A stretch of DNA of 64,000 nucleotides from Anaerolineales bacterium (lineage in GTDB: Bacteria > Chloroflexota > Anaerolineae > Anaerolineales > Villigracilaceae), in the NCBI GenBank assembly GCA_014860745.1, contig JACZJC010000080.1, forward strand, positions 1 to 64,000, read 5' to 3'. Under the pieces are notes generated by a model. It had not been told where the DNA came from, ran no database searches, and saw nothing but the letters and a program-made list of their open reading frames with translations. Both the position numbers and the translations under genes were made by a program. Every line of letters starts with the position of its first letter. Position 1 is the stretch's first letter. This document shows, in pieces, positions 18,701-25,655 of this stretch.

Positions 18701-18944
18701 CGATCAGTATCAGAAGGATCAAGTCGAGTATCAGACGGTAATCAGCCAGCTGAAGGTGCAGGTCGCAACTGGTGAAGCCGTGGTCAGGACCTTCATCAAT
18801 GGGTCGGGCTTCGCCTATGTTGATAAGGATGATACAGTGGCGTATCACTCCAAGGTCCTCTTGACGTGGGCTGTGCAAGGTTTCATCATTCTGTTGCTAT
18901 TTGGGGCAATACTGTATCTGCAAAAACGAAAAGACGTGATATAG
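15744..18944 (+). CDS. Triple-FHA ABCG-type transporter
   Basis: A 1066-residue fusion. Three forkhead-associated domains lie at about 25-95, 165-240 and 268-345 (for example SRRHARL, SSNGTFVNGEKL, SSNGTYVNGERI). They bind phosphothreonine. An ABC ATPase follows at about 365-600 with Walker A GQSGGGKST (392), signature LSGGQQKR (495) and Walker B FFLDEPTSGLD. Then come about five membrane segments (690-870), a large outer loop with clustered Cys (CNCMG, ESCNHPG), and a last membrane helix (1041-1060). The loop carries a proline stretch (LPPEPVRPVEP, about 946) and a charged coil. The start is TTG 15744 with AAAGGA eight bases before; the nearby ATG 15736 is out of frame. It is followed after six bases by a lipoprotein and then a Ser/Thr kinase, which could phosphorylate an FHA ligand. 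The substrate is unknown. Confidence 0.9.
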   Translation: MSQSNSFKLSLINDQSSTPSKEFELTKSEIIIGREDNVDITIPASAVSRRHARLMLEGENYVLEDLGSSNGTFVNGEKLVQKRSLKSGDKIRLGQIINLVYYAPVTESNQIAIGKPIEPDKTAIRPAPAKPSHVMQTMMGEAPIVQASNGPRELIVTIAGGDTQTHPLTRPSFSIGRLETNDIVIPSQIVSSKHARLEQVDDGGYKLVVAPEAKNPVQFEGRPIDGSRILRHGDMLRIGSLDPGVMVTITYNAPSEAAQHVERDIVFGEKTLIQIGRDPGNDVVIPSPNVSRFHTQIQKVGQRYRVEDLHSSNGTYVNGERIDGSVWLKPNDSIRIGQYRFVMGKDQLASYDDGNGLRVDVVGLNKWVRKDLNILQNIYASFNPREFIVVVGQSGGGKSTFVDAVAGYRPATPPSKVYVNDIDIYMHFDAIRNEIGFVPQKDIIHMELTIYQALDYAAQLRMPADTSPEERHIRIMEVLEDLDLTHRKDVQISGLSGGQQKRVSIGVELLTKPGLFFLDEPTSGLDPGTETALMQLMRRLADQGRTIILITHATKNVMLADKVIFLARGGYLAWFGPPDEALAYFDQFRSERARRSGKIEFDEIYAILDDPSKGKAEDWANRYRESNAHAEYVLKPLAGKLSPQSAVTIPQPERLPQKAGNTRQVSSLRQLLILSARNIKILTRDRFALGLMLATAPVVSLLDVILSLVMGRNIFDFYKGDMSQVMITLFLLTIYGIMVGGISQMREIVKEQDIYRRERLVNLKILPYVLSKIWVAALLALYQAVAYTVVHYLAFKMPGGALEFFQIYITMTLATFAGMMLGLFASALAPNSSSAPLIVIILMLPQIVLAGALIPVPSFVSAPFSTRWAFESLIAISGSGSDVAKDVCWALPPDVRNAMTLEDKLANNCNCMGINMLKVESCNHPGIGKFYINLVDEPLPIAPAPLPPEPVRPVEPQDQSDNVAMADFFAQLKAYELEVELYKAQADQYQKDQVEYQTVISQLKVQVATGEAVVRTFINGSGFAYVDKDDTVAYHSKVLLTWAVQGFIILLLFGAILYLQKRKDVI

Positions 18945-18950
18945 GTTCAA

Positions 18951-19904
18951 ATGCAAAAAAATAAACTCGTCATTTTTCCGTTGATCTTGATTATGGTTTC
19001 CCTGGCATGTGGGACGGGCGGCAGCGACGCCGCAACCGAAAGCACGCTTGAGGCGATCAGCGCCCAGATTCGCGCGACTGGCACCGCATCCGCCGCCCAG
19101 GGCTCGCAAGCCCCACAAGCAGTGGATACGAGTTCAGACTCGTTAACCGCAACAGCCGTGGCATTTGCTCCAATTCTGGCAAGCCTGCCAAAGTACGGGG
19201 TTGATCCGTCTGAGGGCAGGATCGGCTGGGTACATCCGCCCGTGTCATTGGACGCATCCGGGTACCGTGAATTCGAATATATAAATTACTATATTGGCAC
19301 CCTGGCGCAGGATTTTGTCATCTCGGCGGATATCACCTGGAATACGGTTGGCAGTACCTCGGGCTGCGGTTTTGTTTTGCGGTCCGATGGGAACGAGAAC
19401 GCCCTGGATCAATATGTAGCGATCATTACGCGAGTGGCAAGTGGGCATTTCCTTTTTTTCACCATGTCTGACGGCGAGGTGGTGACCGGGCGCGATATTT
19501 ACGCCCGCTATAAAGATAAGACTTTCAGGTGGGAAAATGACACAACCAACCGCCTGACGATCGTGGGTCGGGGAAATCGCTTTTGGGTCTACACCAACGA
19601 TACACTGATCGGTGAGATTGATCCGAGCGCTCCTCCCCCTCAACCCAATTTGCCTCCTGAACCGGAGAAGCCCGCTAATCAGTCTGACCCCCAAGCCATG
19701 GCGCTTTACGAACAGCAAAAAGTTGAACATGCGGCGATCATCCAGCAAATGCAGGCGGATTATGCCGCGCGGCAGCGAGCCTACAGCTCGGCGGATACCG
19801 TCTTCGATCGAGGGTTTATGGCGATGGTGGCATTAAGCGAATCCGGGCGCAGCACGACATGCAAGTTCGATAACGGATGGTTGTTCCTCATAGATTCACC
19901 CTAG
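18951..19904 (+). CDS. Lipoprotein with concanavalin-like domain and proline/coil insert
   Basis: A 317-residue exported protein. The signal peptide ends in the lipobox VSLAC (Cys 20), followed by a Thr/Ser/Ala-rich spacer. Residues about 95-225 look like a beta-sandwich of the LamG/DUF1080-like kind (GFVLRSDGNENALDQYVAII, FWVYTNDTLIGEID); the fold call is tentative. Residues about 228-285 form a proline run (LPPEPEKP) and a Gln/Ala-rich coil that includes QSDPQAMA. The same layout, LPPEP followed by QSDNVAMA and a coil, occurs in the outer loop of the preceding transporter, suggesting that the two proteins meet outside the membrane. It is translationally close to the transporter and precedes the kinase. 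Confidence 0.75.
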   Translation: MQKNKLVIFPLILIMVSLACGTGGSDAATESTLEAISAQIRATGTASAAQGSQAPQAVDTSSDSLTATAVAFAPILASLPKYGVDPSEGRIGWVHPPVSLDASGYREFEYINYYIGTLAQDFVISADITWNTVGSTSGCGFVLRSDGNENALDQYVAIITRVASGHFLFFTMSDGEVVTGRDIYARYKDKTFRWENDTTNRLTIVGRGNRFWVYTNDTLIGEIDPSAPPPQPNLPPEPEKPANQSDPQAMALYEQQKVEHAAIIQQMQADYAARQRAYSSADTVFDRGFMAMVALSESGRSTTCKFDNGWLFLIDSP

Positions 19905-19992
19905 CCGCAAACAGTGCGGCAAGCCGTGTTATGATTTGAATTCGTGTTTCAGTAGTATTAACTGCATTCATGCTTTTATTTTAGGAGAAGTG

Positions 19993-21552
19993 ATGGCTAA
20001 CAACTTAACCGGAAAAACAATAAGCAATCGATACATTGTCGAGGAAATATTGGGTCAGGGGGGGATGTCTTCTGTGTATAAAGGCACGGATCCCAATTTA
20101 AAGCGGGTCGTGGCTATCAAAGTCATCCATTCCCATTTATCGAGCAACGCGGATTTCGTCCAGCGCTTCGAAGAAGAAGCGGCGGCGGTGGCGCAGTTAC
20201 GTCATCATGGGATCATTCAAGTCTACGATTTCAACCGCGACGACGATCTTTATTATATGATTTTGGAATTCGTGCCGGGAGAGACGCTCCAGGACCATCT
20301 AAAAAGACTCAACGACAGCGGGCGGAAACTTTCCCACTCACAAGCCATTGAATATATGGCGTCCATTTGCGATGCGGTGGATTATGCGCACCAACGCGGA
20401 ATGATCCATCGCGACATCAAACCTGCCAACCTGATGCTCACCACCACCGGACAGGTCATCCTGATGGATTTCGGTATCGCCAAGATCGTCGGTGGAACGC
20501 GTCACACGGCGACCGGGGCGGTTGTTGGAACGGCGATGTATATGTCGCCTGAACAGATCAAAGGCGAGCAGCCAGACCGTCGTACGGATGTTTACTCCCT
20601 CGGTGTGACCTTGTTCGAAATGGTCAGCGGCCGCCCACCCTTTGATGCCAATTCAGCCATGACGCTGATGATGATGCATATAAACGATCCGATACCAAAT
20701 ATAAAAAGCCTCAATCCCGATGTGCCGGATGCCCTGGTTGCGATCATCAATAAAGCTCTTGCAAAAGACCCGAACAACCGTTATCAAACCACGGCGCAAA
20801 TGGCAGCCGCTTTAAGAAACGCGCTTTCAGGCAGTACATCCTCCCCCATGGCCACCATGATGGAAGATGCGACTTTTATGTCTGCGGGACGGGGAACGAC
20901 AATCGAGAAACCAATTGCCGGCACTTATGTTGAAAACACGCCCATTGTCCCCGCCAGAGGGACCATGATCGAAACCTCACCGCCGAGTCCCAGTTACTCT
21001 GCCCCGGTCGCACCTTCAGCTCCAAAGCGCAAAGCCTCGATGGCGATGCCGGTTATTGCCGCAGTAGTGATTGGGTTGCTTTGTCTTACTGGTGTGGGAA
21101 TTTTCGCAGCGAGCCAGATGTTTGGTGGCGGTGACACCCCAACAGAGGTGCCCATCGTGGCAGCGACGGAGACCCAGCCTGCTATCGCACTCCCGGTTGC
21201 AACAGACATTCCCACTGAAACAGCAATCCCACCCACTGCGACGCCAACGGGACCATACGTAGTCATCACCGGGATCAGGGTTGAAGGAAATCTCTACGCG
21301 GTGGATTATGACGTTCATAATTTTACCGATTCGCTCCATGTTCACATATTCTTCAACACCGTTCCCCCGGATCAGGCAGGTTCTCCAGGCTCGGGTCCCT
21401 GGAAATTGACCTGGGGCTCTTATGGAGACCCTCCCTTCACACAATACACCATTGCCAATCGTCCAGCAAATGCGACACAAATGTGCGCACTGGTAGCCAA
21501 TTCAAATCACTCCATACAGTTAAATTCTGGAAATTGCGTGGATCTGCCTTAA
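19993..21552 (+). CDS. Membrane Ser/Thr protein kinase (PknB-like)
   Basis: A 519-residue kinase. The cytoplasmic catalytic domain (about 10-275) has GQGGMSSVYKG, the VVAIKVI lysine, HRDIKPANL, DFGIAK and GTAMYMSPEQ, so it is active by all visible criteria. A Thr/Ser/Pro linker follows, then a single membrane helix (about 351-375) and a C-terminal outer domain of about 105 residues after a TATPT-like spacer. That domain has two Cys (QMCALV, GNCVDL) and no PASTA repeats. The start is ATG 19993, with AGGAG six to ten bases before; an in-frame upstream frame to 19936 lacks a ribosome site. Position after the triple-FHA transporter suggests that transporter, or a shared partner, as substrate. Confidence 0.92.
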   Translation: MANNLTGKTISNRYIVEEILGQGGMSSVYKGTDPNLKRVVAIKVIHSHLSSNADFVQRFEEEAAAVAQLRHHGIIQVYDFNRDDDLYYMILEFVPGETLQDHLKRLNDSGRKLSHSQAIEYMASICDAVDYAHQRGMIHRDIKPANLMLTTTGQVILMDFGIAKIVGGTRHTATGAVVGTAMYMSPEQIKGEQPDRRTDVYSLGVTLFEMVSGRPPFDANSAMTLMMMHINDPIPNIKSLNPDVPDALVAIINKALAKDPNNRYQTTAQMAAALRNALSGSTSSPMATMMEDATFMSAGRGTTIEKPIAGTYVENTPIVPARGTMIETSPPSPSYSAPVAPSAPKRKASMAMPVIAAVVIGLLCLTGVGIFAASQMFGGGDTPTEVPIVAATETQPAIALPVATDIPTETAIPPTATPTGPYVVITGIRVEGNLYAVDYDVHNFTDSLHVHIFFNTVPPDQAGSPGSGPWKLTWGSYGDPPFTQYTIANRPANATQMCALVANSNHSIQLNSGNCVDLP

Positions 21553-21661
21553 GCATGGCAGTCACAAGTATCGAGACTCCAAAGACCAGAAGAATTTTCT
21601 ATGTATTGTGAAATGCTCGTTTACGGGCATTCGATTTCTCTCTCATATACAATCAAGCCCC

Positions 21662-21696
21662 ACTCCCCTGCCTTTCGAAGAGGGGAGTTTGTTTTT
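21662..21696 (+). terminator. Rho-independent terminator of the kinase operon
   Basis: Arms ACTCCCCT and AGGGGAGT (21662-21669, 21681-21688) extend into an inner CTT-TCG-AAG stem and are followed by TTTGTTTTT. It lies 110 bases after the kinase stop. Confidence 0.85.
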
Positions 21697-21807
21697 AAAC
21701 ACAAAACACAACTTTTCTTTGAGACGCCACTTTGTGACCCTTTGTTGGTTAGTAATTACAATAGGTTCCGATGGAAGTCTTCCGCTCAATTCATCCCCTT
21801 TTTTGCT

Positions 21808-21939
21808 ATGACGATAAGTCAGATGATCTTTTCAGCGCGTGCTTATCCCCGCATCCTCAAGTTATCCCGCACCATTGCAGATTTGGCGGAGAGTGAAGAG
21901 ATAGAGTCCAGGCATCTAGCAGAGGCGCTGCAATATCGT
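21808..21939 (+). pseudogene. comM: comM (YifB, Mg-chelatase-like) C-terminal fossil
   Basis: Forty-four codons match the very end of the ComM/YifB family of AAA+ DNA-uptake helicases: [19 protein letters not shown] followed by [18 protein letters not shown]. In intact members this segment closes a protein of about 500 residues. Here the ATPase part is absent and the preceding codons (21700-21800) resemble nothing. The frame then runs on into unrelated sequence, and an overlapping frame reads [13 protein letters not shown] to a TAA near 22046. It is a relic, not a working gene. Confidence 0.75.
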
Positions 21940-22114
21940 TGCCATGGCACCCAATGGCGCAACCTACTATTACTTCAGCGACAACGAAGAATTCAACTGG
22001 TACACCGCCGTACATGAAATAAACAAGCTCAGCCCGTACTGTCCGTAAGGTCAACAAATGAATAAGAATGAGAAGTCCGGTTATCAGACTGCTTATTCTT
22101 TACAACCGTAATAA

Positions 22115-22195
22115 AATCTGTCCAGAGTGGCATATATCATGTATACGGGTATAAATTCAGACCAGCGTGGAATGTGCCCGCCAAATAGAGAATAA
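22115..22195 (+). pseudogene. Decayed C-terminal gene tail, copy 2
   Basis: The open stretch after a TAA encodes a tail with LSR, YTGIN and CPPNRE and stops at 22193-22195. It pairs residue for residue with copy 1 at 1877-2011 (LSR, YTGIN, CPPDKE). Nucleotide similarity continues past the stop through the hairpin into the flank. The parent family is not recognised. Confidence 0.5.
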
Positions 22196-22213
22196 ACTAT
22201 CAAGAAATGAACG

Positions 22214-22239
22214 AACACCCCTACGTATAGGGATGTTTT
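22214..22239 (+). terminator. Terminator-like hairpin after tail copy 2
   Basis: AACACCCCTA and TAGGGATGTT pair with one mismatch around a four-base loop and end in TTTT. It occupies the same place as the hairpin at 2028-2052. Confidence 0.55.
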
Positions 22240-22464
22240 CGTTTAAACCATTCCCGTAAACGATCACATCTGTGCGCCGCGTTCATCCTTCTCGCGGCGG
22301 ATGGGCTTTCGAGTTCGGTTAACATTGTGGAAGTAGCAGGCTTGCTCGAACGCAGCAGTTTGCGAAGTCTTGGCTTTTCCATCGGGGTGGCGACCAGCGT
22401 TCTGCCCGACCTGCGTCAATCTGGCATGAATGCCTGGCACAGTCTGCACATGCGCGGAATGCAA

Positions 22465-22733
22465 TTATTGGTAATCACCGTATTTTCCAACACGCTTCGC
22501 CATGCCGAGGATGTGACGTCTGGGCTTGTGCCATCCGAGAATCAGACGTGCCATGAATTCTTGCCAGCCAGTGATATTTGGCAGTTTGAAACTCCGCATG
22601 ATCGTGTCGCCGATCGTGACGGTGGTGGCATGGACTTTGATCAATACTTCGTGGTCGCGCGGCGTTGGTTTGGAGACGTCTACCAGTTGCAACACTTCCG
22701 GGGACCGTATTGGGTGTAAACGCAGGCTTTCAT
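22465..22733 (-). pseudogene. Frameshifted, truncated MDR-family oxidoreductase
   Basis: From ATG 22733 the frame reads MKACVYTQYGP, then loses one base before the next codons. In the shifted frame it continues VLQLVDVSKPTPRDHEVLIK, then VHATTVTIGDTIMRSF, ending near ARLILGWHKPRRHILGM. This is the N-terminal third of the medium-chain reductases encoded at 33376, 45602 and 52223. After ILGM a short out-of-place VGK is followed by a stop, so the GroES-like domain is cut and the Rossmann domain is missing. The remaining 22264-22464 stretch is open on this strand but unrecognised. The fossil directly follows the DUF4386 gene, where a working reductase would complete the operon. Confidence 0.8.
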
Positions 22734-22734
22734 C

Positions 22735-23466
22735 TTAGTTCTCCAATCCGGGTTGCCGGGCGGACAGGGCAGCAAGCGCAGATGGGTTGAATCCCTTCAC
22801 GATCAGCCAGACCGCCATGACCATTTCCTGTGGCGCCAACACCATTTCCATATAAAACTCATAGCCGGTATCTATGTGAAAGAGATGCAACCAGGCGGCA
22901 GCCAGAGATGTAACCGCGCCGATATAACCCCAGGCGGTCAACCAGCGGGGGATCAGCCGGGTGCGATAGAAGGAGATGTATAAACACATAGCCCCAATAA
23001 GAAAAAAGATGGGGCCGACCGCAGCGAGGCGATCCTGGAACTGATACAAAACATTTCCCATGGACTGCAAAGCAGCCGAATCAGCCCCGGTGGCAATGTA
23101 TTCGTTGCCAAGCGCGACCAGCGCCAAAAAACCGAGGGCCGTAACAAAATACCAGGTTCCCTCCAGCGCTCCGCGGAAAAGAACCATCCCCATTGCCAAT
23201 TCTTCGCTGTCTTTTCTAAAGATCGGGTAGAGGAAAACCGTCATCGCCACCAGCGAAATCCCCATCATGATGGTAAAAAATGCACCCCCGGTAAGCCGGG
23301 ATGAATTGGCGGCAACGAGGCTCAGCATATCTACACCGGCAAGCGGTTTGCTGGAGATGAGCGATAAAAACACTTCGCCGCCAATGTTTCCGCCCAAAAC
23401 CCCGAAGGCTGTTCCCAAAAAGTAAAAGACGCCTGCCATGACTGCATTCTTTCTGTATGTGTTCAT
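22735..23466 (-). CDS. DUF4386-type polytopic membrane protein
   Basis: A 243-residue protein with about seven hydrophobic helices, starting MNTYRKNAVMAGVFYFLGTA and containing the family-like stretch GALEGTWYFVTALG plus YRTRLIPRWLTAWGYIGAV. ATG 23466 has AAGGA about eight bases before; longer in-frame readings run into the upstream gene. The function of the family is not established. It begins 11 bases after the NmrA-like gene, and its stop almost touches the start of the reductase fossil. It belongs to the operon downstream of the first MalT-like regulator. Confidence 0.8.
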   Translation of the reverse strand: MNTYRKNAVMAGVFYFLGTAFGVLGGNIGGEVFLSLISSKPLAGVDMLSLVAANSSRLTGGAFFTIMMGISLVAMTVFLYPIFRKDSEELAMGMVLFRGALEGTWYFVTALGFLALVALGNEYIATGADSAALQSMGNVLYQFQDRLAAVGPIFFLIGAMCLYISFYRTRLIPRWLTAWGYIGAVTSLAAAWLHLFHIDTGYEFYMEMVLAPQEMVMAVWLIVKGFNPSALAALSARQPGLEN

Positions 23467-23477
23467 TTTTTTCCTTT

Positions 23478-24164
23478 TTAGCGCACAGCGGCCTGAGCCA
23501 GCGCTGAAGGTGCGCGACAGCCGACAATGGCCGGGGCTTCGTGGATGAGCGCGTCGTTCTTGAGCGCTTCTACCATGAACAAGCCATAGTCTACGCGGCG
23601 GGTGAGGTTGCTGGCGAGAATGGGATCGCCGACGTGGCGACTCCACACGGGCAAACCCTGGCTCTCGCCCTCCTCCAAATCGCTTCCCCGCACGACCGTC
23701 CAGCGGGTGTGGCTGGCGAAAATCCGGCGGCAGGCTTCCACCTGGTCGTCAAGGTCAATGAAAGGAATAATCCGCGTCAGCCAGCGGGTAATCTTTTCCT
23801 CGCGCTGCAGGGACGGCGGGTTCACATCCTTGCCATCGCGTGAGATATGCCAGCCACAGGAAAAGATGAGGCGCGCATCCTGAGGCGCAAAGTCGAGTAC
23901 CGCCTGGGCTGTGCCAGTTGCGTAATGCTGATTACCCCACGGGACCAGCACGGTGAGAACCCCGTCACACCCGGCGACTGCCTGCTTGATAATCTCGCGG
24001 TCATTCGTCGCGCCGGGGATGATCGTGATGCGTCCTTTGAACGCGTCGAGTTTGCTGACACTGCGTTCTCGACAAATGCCAACCACTTCATAGCCTCGAT
24101 CCAGCGCGTGTTGGATCATGTACTTGCCGAGTTTTCCAGAGGCTCCAATGATGCAGATTTTCAT
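23478..24164 (-). CDS. NmrA-like NAD(P)-binding protein (atypical SDR)
   Basis: A 228-residue single Rossmann domain. The dinucleotide motif is ICIIGASGKLGKYMIQHAL (GxxGxxG, residues about 7-13), followed by a basic residue after strand 2 (ICRERS) that favours NADP. The catalytic Tyr-x-x-x-Lys of classical SDRs is not evident. Proteins of this kind act as redox-responsive regulators or as reductases on flavins and quinones; which applies here is unknown. ATAAAGGAGAAAA gives a strong start. It lies between two polytopic membrane genes and is separated from the upstream one by a perfect hairpin. Confidence 0.78.
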   Translation of the reverse strand: MKICIIGASGKLGKYMIQHALDRGYEVVGICRERSVSKLDAFKGRITIIPGATNDREIIKQAVAGCDGVLTVLVPWGNQHYATGTAQAVLDFAPQDARLIFSCGWHISRDGKDVNPPSLQREEKITRWLTRIIPFIDLDDQVEACRRIFASHTRWTVVRGSDLEEGESQGLPVWSRHVGDPILASNLTRRVDYGLFMVEALKNDALIHEAPAIVGCRAPSALAQAAVR

Positions 24165-24187
24165 TTTTCTCCTTTATGAGTTGTTGG

Positions 24188-24220
24188 GTATCACCCCACT
24201 TTTACGTGATGGGGTGATAC
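24188..24220. repeat. Perfect 11-bp inverted repeat inside the operon
   Basis: GTATCACCCCA and TGGGGTGATAC face each other across an 11-base loop in the 78-base gap between two co-directional genes. There is no T-run on the minus strand. It may act as an operator or a processing/stability hairpin that sets different levels for the genes on either side. Confidence 0.55.
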
Positions 24221-24242
24221 GATTGGGCGCGCTTCTCAGTTT

Positions 24243-24902
24243 TTACGGCGTCTTGACCGTTTGGTTGCGCAGCAACACAATTCCCAGCCAGACGAACCAC
24301 ACGATATGGAGCAGCCCGAAGACGATGCCCGCATCCGCAAGCGATGGCACAACTGAGATGAGGCCCGCGAAAGCGATTACAAATCCGAGCCAGTTGAGCG
24401 GTTTGGGAAGCGCATTGGTTCGAGAAGCGGCCCAACTCACAAGCAAGAGCCACAACCCGCCCAGGAGTTCTCCACCGGCTCCACCCAGGCCTTGGGCTAC
24501 CGTTTCAAGAACCTGCCAGGCCCACACGGCTTGAGGCGGATCAATGGCATACAATCCAACGACCGCTTCCATGCCATAGTTGAACACCATGCTGCTTGCT
24601 AAAAGAAGACAAGCCCAGATGAGGGCGATAGCAGTCGCGACCTGGGCTATCATCGGTGCGCCGACTTTCAAGCGGTGGTAGAGGGCCAGCCCCAACACAA
24701 CCAGACCAAGCGCAACGAACTCATAGACAATCACGTGCATCGCGAACATGCTCGTGTAGTTATCCCTGAGTAAAATGACCTTCTCGGTGGGGTCAACAAC
24801 AGCGGGATAGTTAACTACGACAAGGAAGTAGGGTATTGCCACAATGTAGGCTACCGCCATGTACAGCGCGGCGAGGCCGCCGGACTTCTGTAAAGTTTTC
24901 AT
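24243..24902 (-). CDS. Polytopic membrane protein, DUF4386-like
   Basis: A 219-residue protein with about six to seven membrane helices (for example AALYMAVAYIVAIPYFLVVV, MHVIVYEFVALGLVVLGLAL, FGLLHIVWFVWLGIVLL). It has no catalytic motif that I recognise. AAAGGAG six bases before the ATG gives a secure start. It sits 26 bases after the fused WFEGLT/DUF6326 gene in the first regulator cassette. Several other proteins in this window share its general plan, so it is part of a local paralogue expansion. Confidence 0.7.
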   Translation of the reverse strand: MKTLQKSGGLAALYMAVAYIVAIPYFLVVVNYPAVVDPTEKVILLRDNYTSMFAMHVIVYEFVALGLVVLGLALYHRLKVGAPMIAQVATAIALIWACLLLASSMVFNYGMEAVVGLYAIDPPQAVWAWQVLETVAQGLGGAGGELLGGLWLLLVSWAASRTNALPKPLNWLGFVIAFAGLISVVPSLADAGIVFGLLHIVWFVWLGIVLLRNQTVKTP

Positions 24903-24928
24903 GTTTTACTCCTTTTATTTTGTATCGG

Positions 24929-25579
24929 TCAGGCTTCGACGTTGCGCCAGGCCCATGCAAGCCCAATGATCAGCAACAGACAGAGAGTCTCGATCGTAGC
25001 GATGAAAATGTAGTGAGGATAGGACGCCATGCCGCCCCAGATATAGGCAATGGTGACGATGCCTACAACGATATTGACCCAGCGGTTGATTCCGTACTTC
25101 AACACGCGTGACAGGACGATCATGGCAATGCCGAGTTGCCCCATGATCGCGCCGACCAGCATCAATTGGGGAATGGATGCGCCAGTGCTGGCGGCCGTTC
25201 TTGCCACTTCTTCCGCCGCGCCAGGGATATTGAGCGAAAGGATGTCCGCTTTCAGCATGTTGATCATGACCACGATCCACAGAGTGGAGAGCAGGACTTT
25301 CGTGTCGATCTTTTTGATTGATTTCATTTTTGTTTCTCCTTGTTTTGAATGATCTCGATGGGTTTCATCGAACTGAACTTGATTGACTGAGACCAATTGC
25401 ATTCCCAAATCACGCACTTTTTTGAGCAAGCCATGCAGAGCGGCCTGATCCGCCACGGGTCCAGAAAGAAGCGTGTCGCCGTTTTCCAGCGTGATGGTCA
25501 GGCCTTCGAACCAGTCCATCCATTGTGGGGACAGGTGGCCTGCAATTCGGATTTCGTAGAGGGGAGGAGGCGTGTCCAT
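24929..25579 (-). CDS. WFEGLT small protein fused to DUF6326 membrane protein
   Basis: A 216-residue reading frame joining two proteins that are separate elsewhere in the window. Residues 1-65 match the small proteins at 47253-47525 and 51936-52223 (YEIRIAGHLSPQWMDWFEGL, LLSGPVADQAALHGLLKKV, RDLGM). The rest, from ATG 25327, is a DUF6326-like four-helix membrane protein (LLSTLWIVVMINMLKADIL) related to 46724-47137. No stop separates them, yet AAGGAG remains eight bases before ATG 25327. Free DUF6326 protein (132 residues) may therefore also be made. ATG 25579 has a poor ribosome site; a TTG at 25591 is an alternative. It is the first gene after the MalT-like regulator. Confidence 0.75.
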   Translation of the reverse strand: MDTPPPLYEIRIAGHLSPQWMDWFEGLTITLENGDTLLSGPVADQAALHGLLKKVRDLGMQLVSVNQVQFDETHRDHSKQGETKMKSIKKIDTKVLLSTLWIVVMINMLKADILSLNIPGAAEEVARTAASTGASIPQLMLVGAIMGQLGIAMIVLSRVLKYGINRWVNIVVGIVTIAYIWGGMASYPHYIFIATIETLCLLLIIGLAWAWRNVEA

Positions 25580-25600
25580 GTTCAACGCCAATATACCGAC

Positions 25601-25630
25601 AGGGAGGTACTTTCGGGTAGCAACTTAAGT
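25601..25630. promoter_or_regulatory. Operator-like element, cassette 1
   Basis: GGAGGTA (25603-25609), TAG (25618-25620) and the palindrome ACTTAAGT (25623-25630) recur with identical spacing at 47597-47624 in cassette 2. Both lie between a MalT-like regulator and the first gene of the following operon. The element is 22-51 bases upstream of ATG 25579. Binding by the neighbouring regulator is inferred from this arrangement. Confidence 0.5.
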
Positions 25631-25655
25631 ATTGATTGAAGTATTGTTTTGAGAA

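Noticed and set aside
22264-22464. Minus-strand frame of 66 codons after the reductase fossil
   Set aside because: Cys/His/Arg-rich with no recognisable family and no ribosome site; treated as part of the decayed zone.
23467-23646. N-terminal extension of the DUF4386 gene to 303 residues
   Set aside because: The extra part overlaps the NmrA-like gene, is Arg-rich, and the ATG at 23466 has its own ribosome site.
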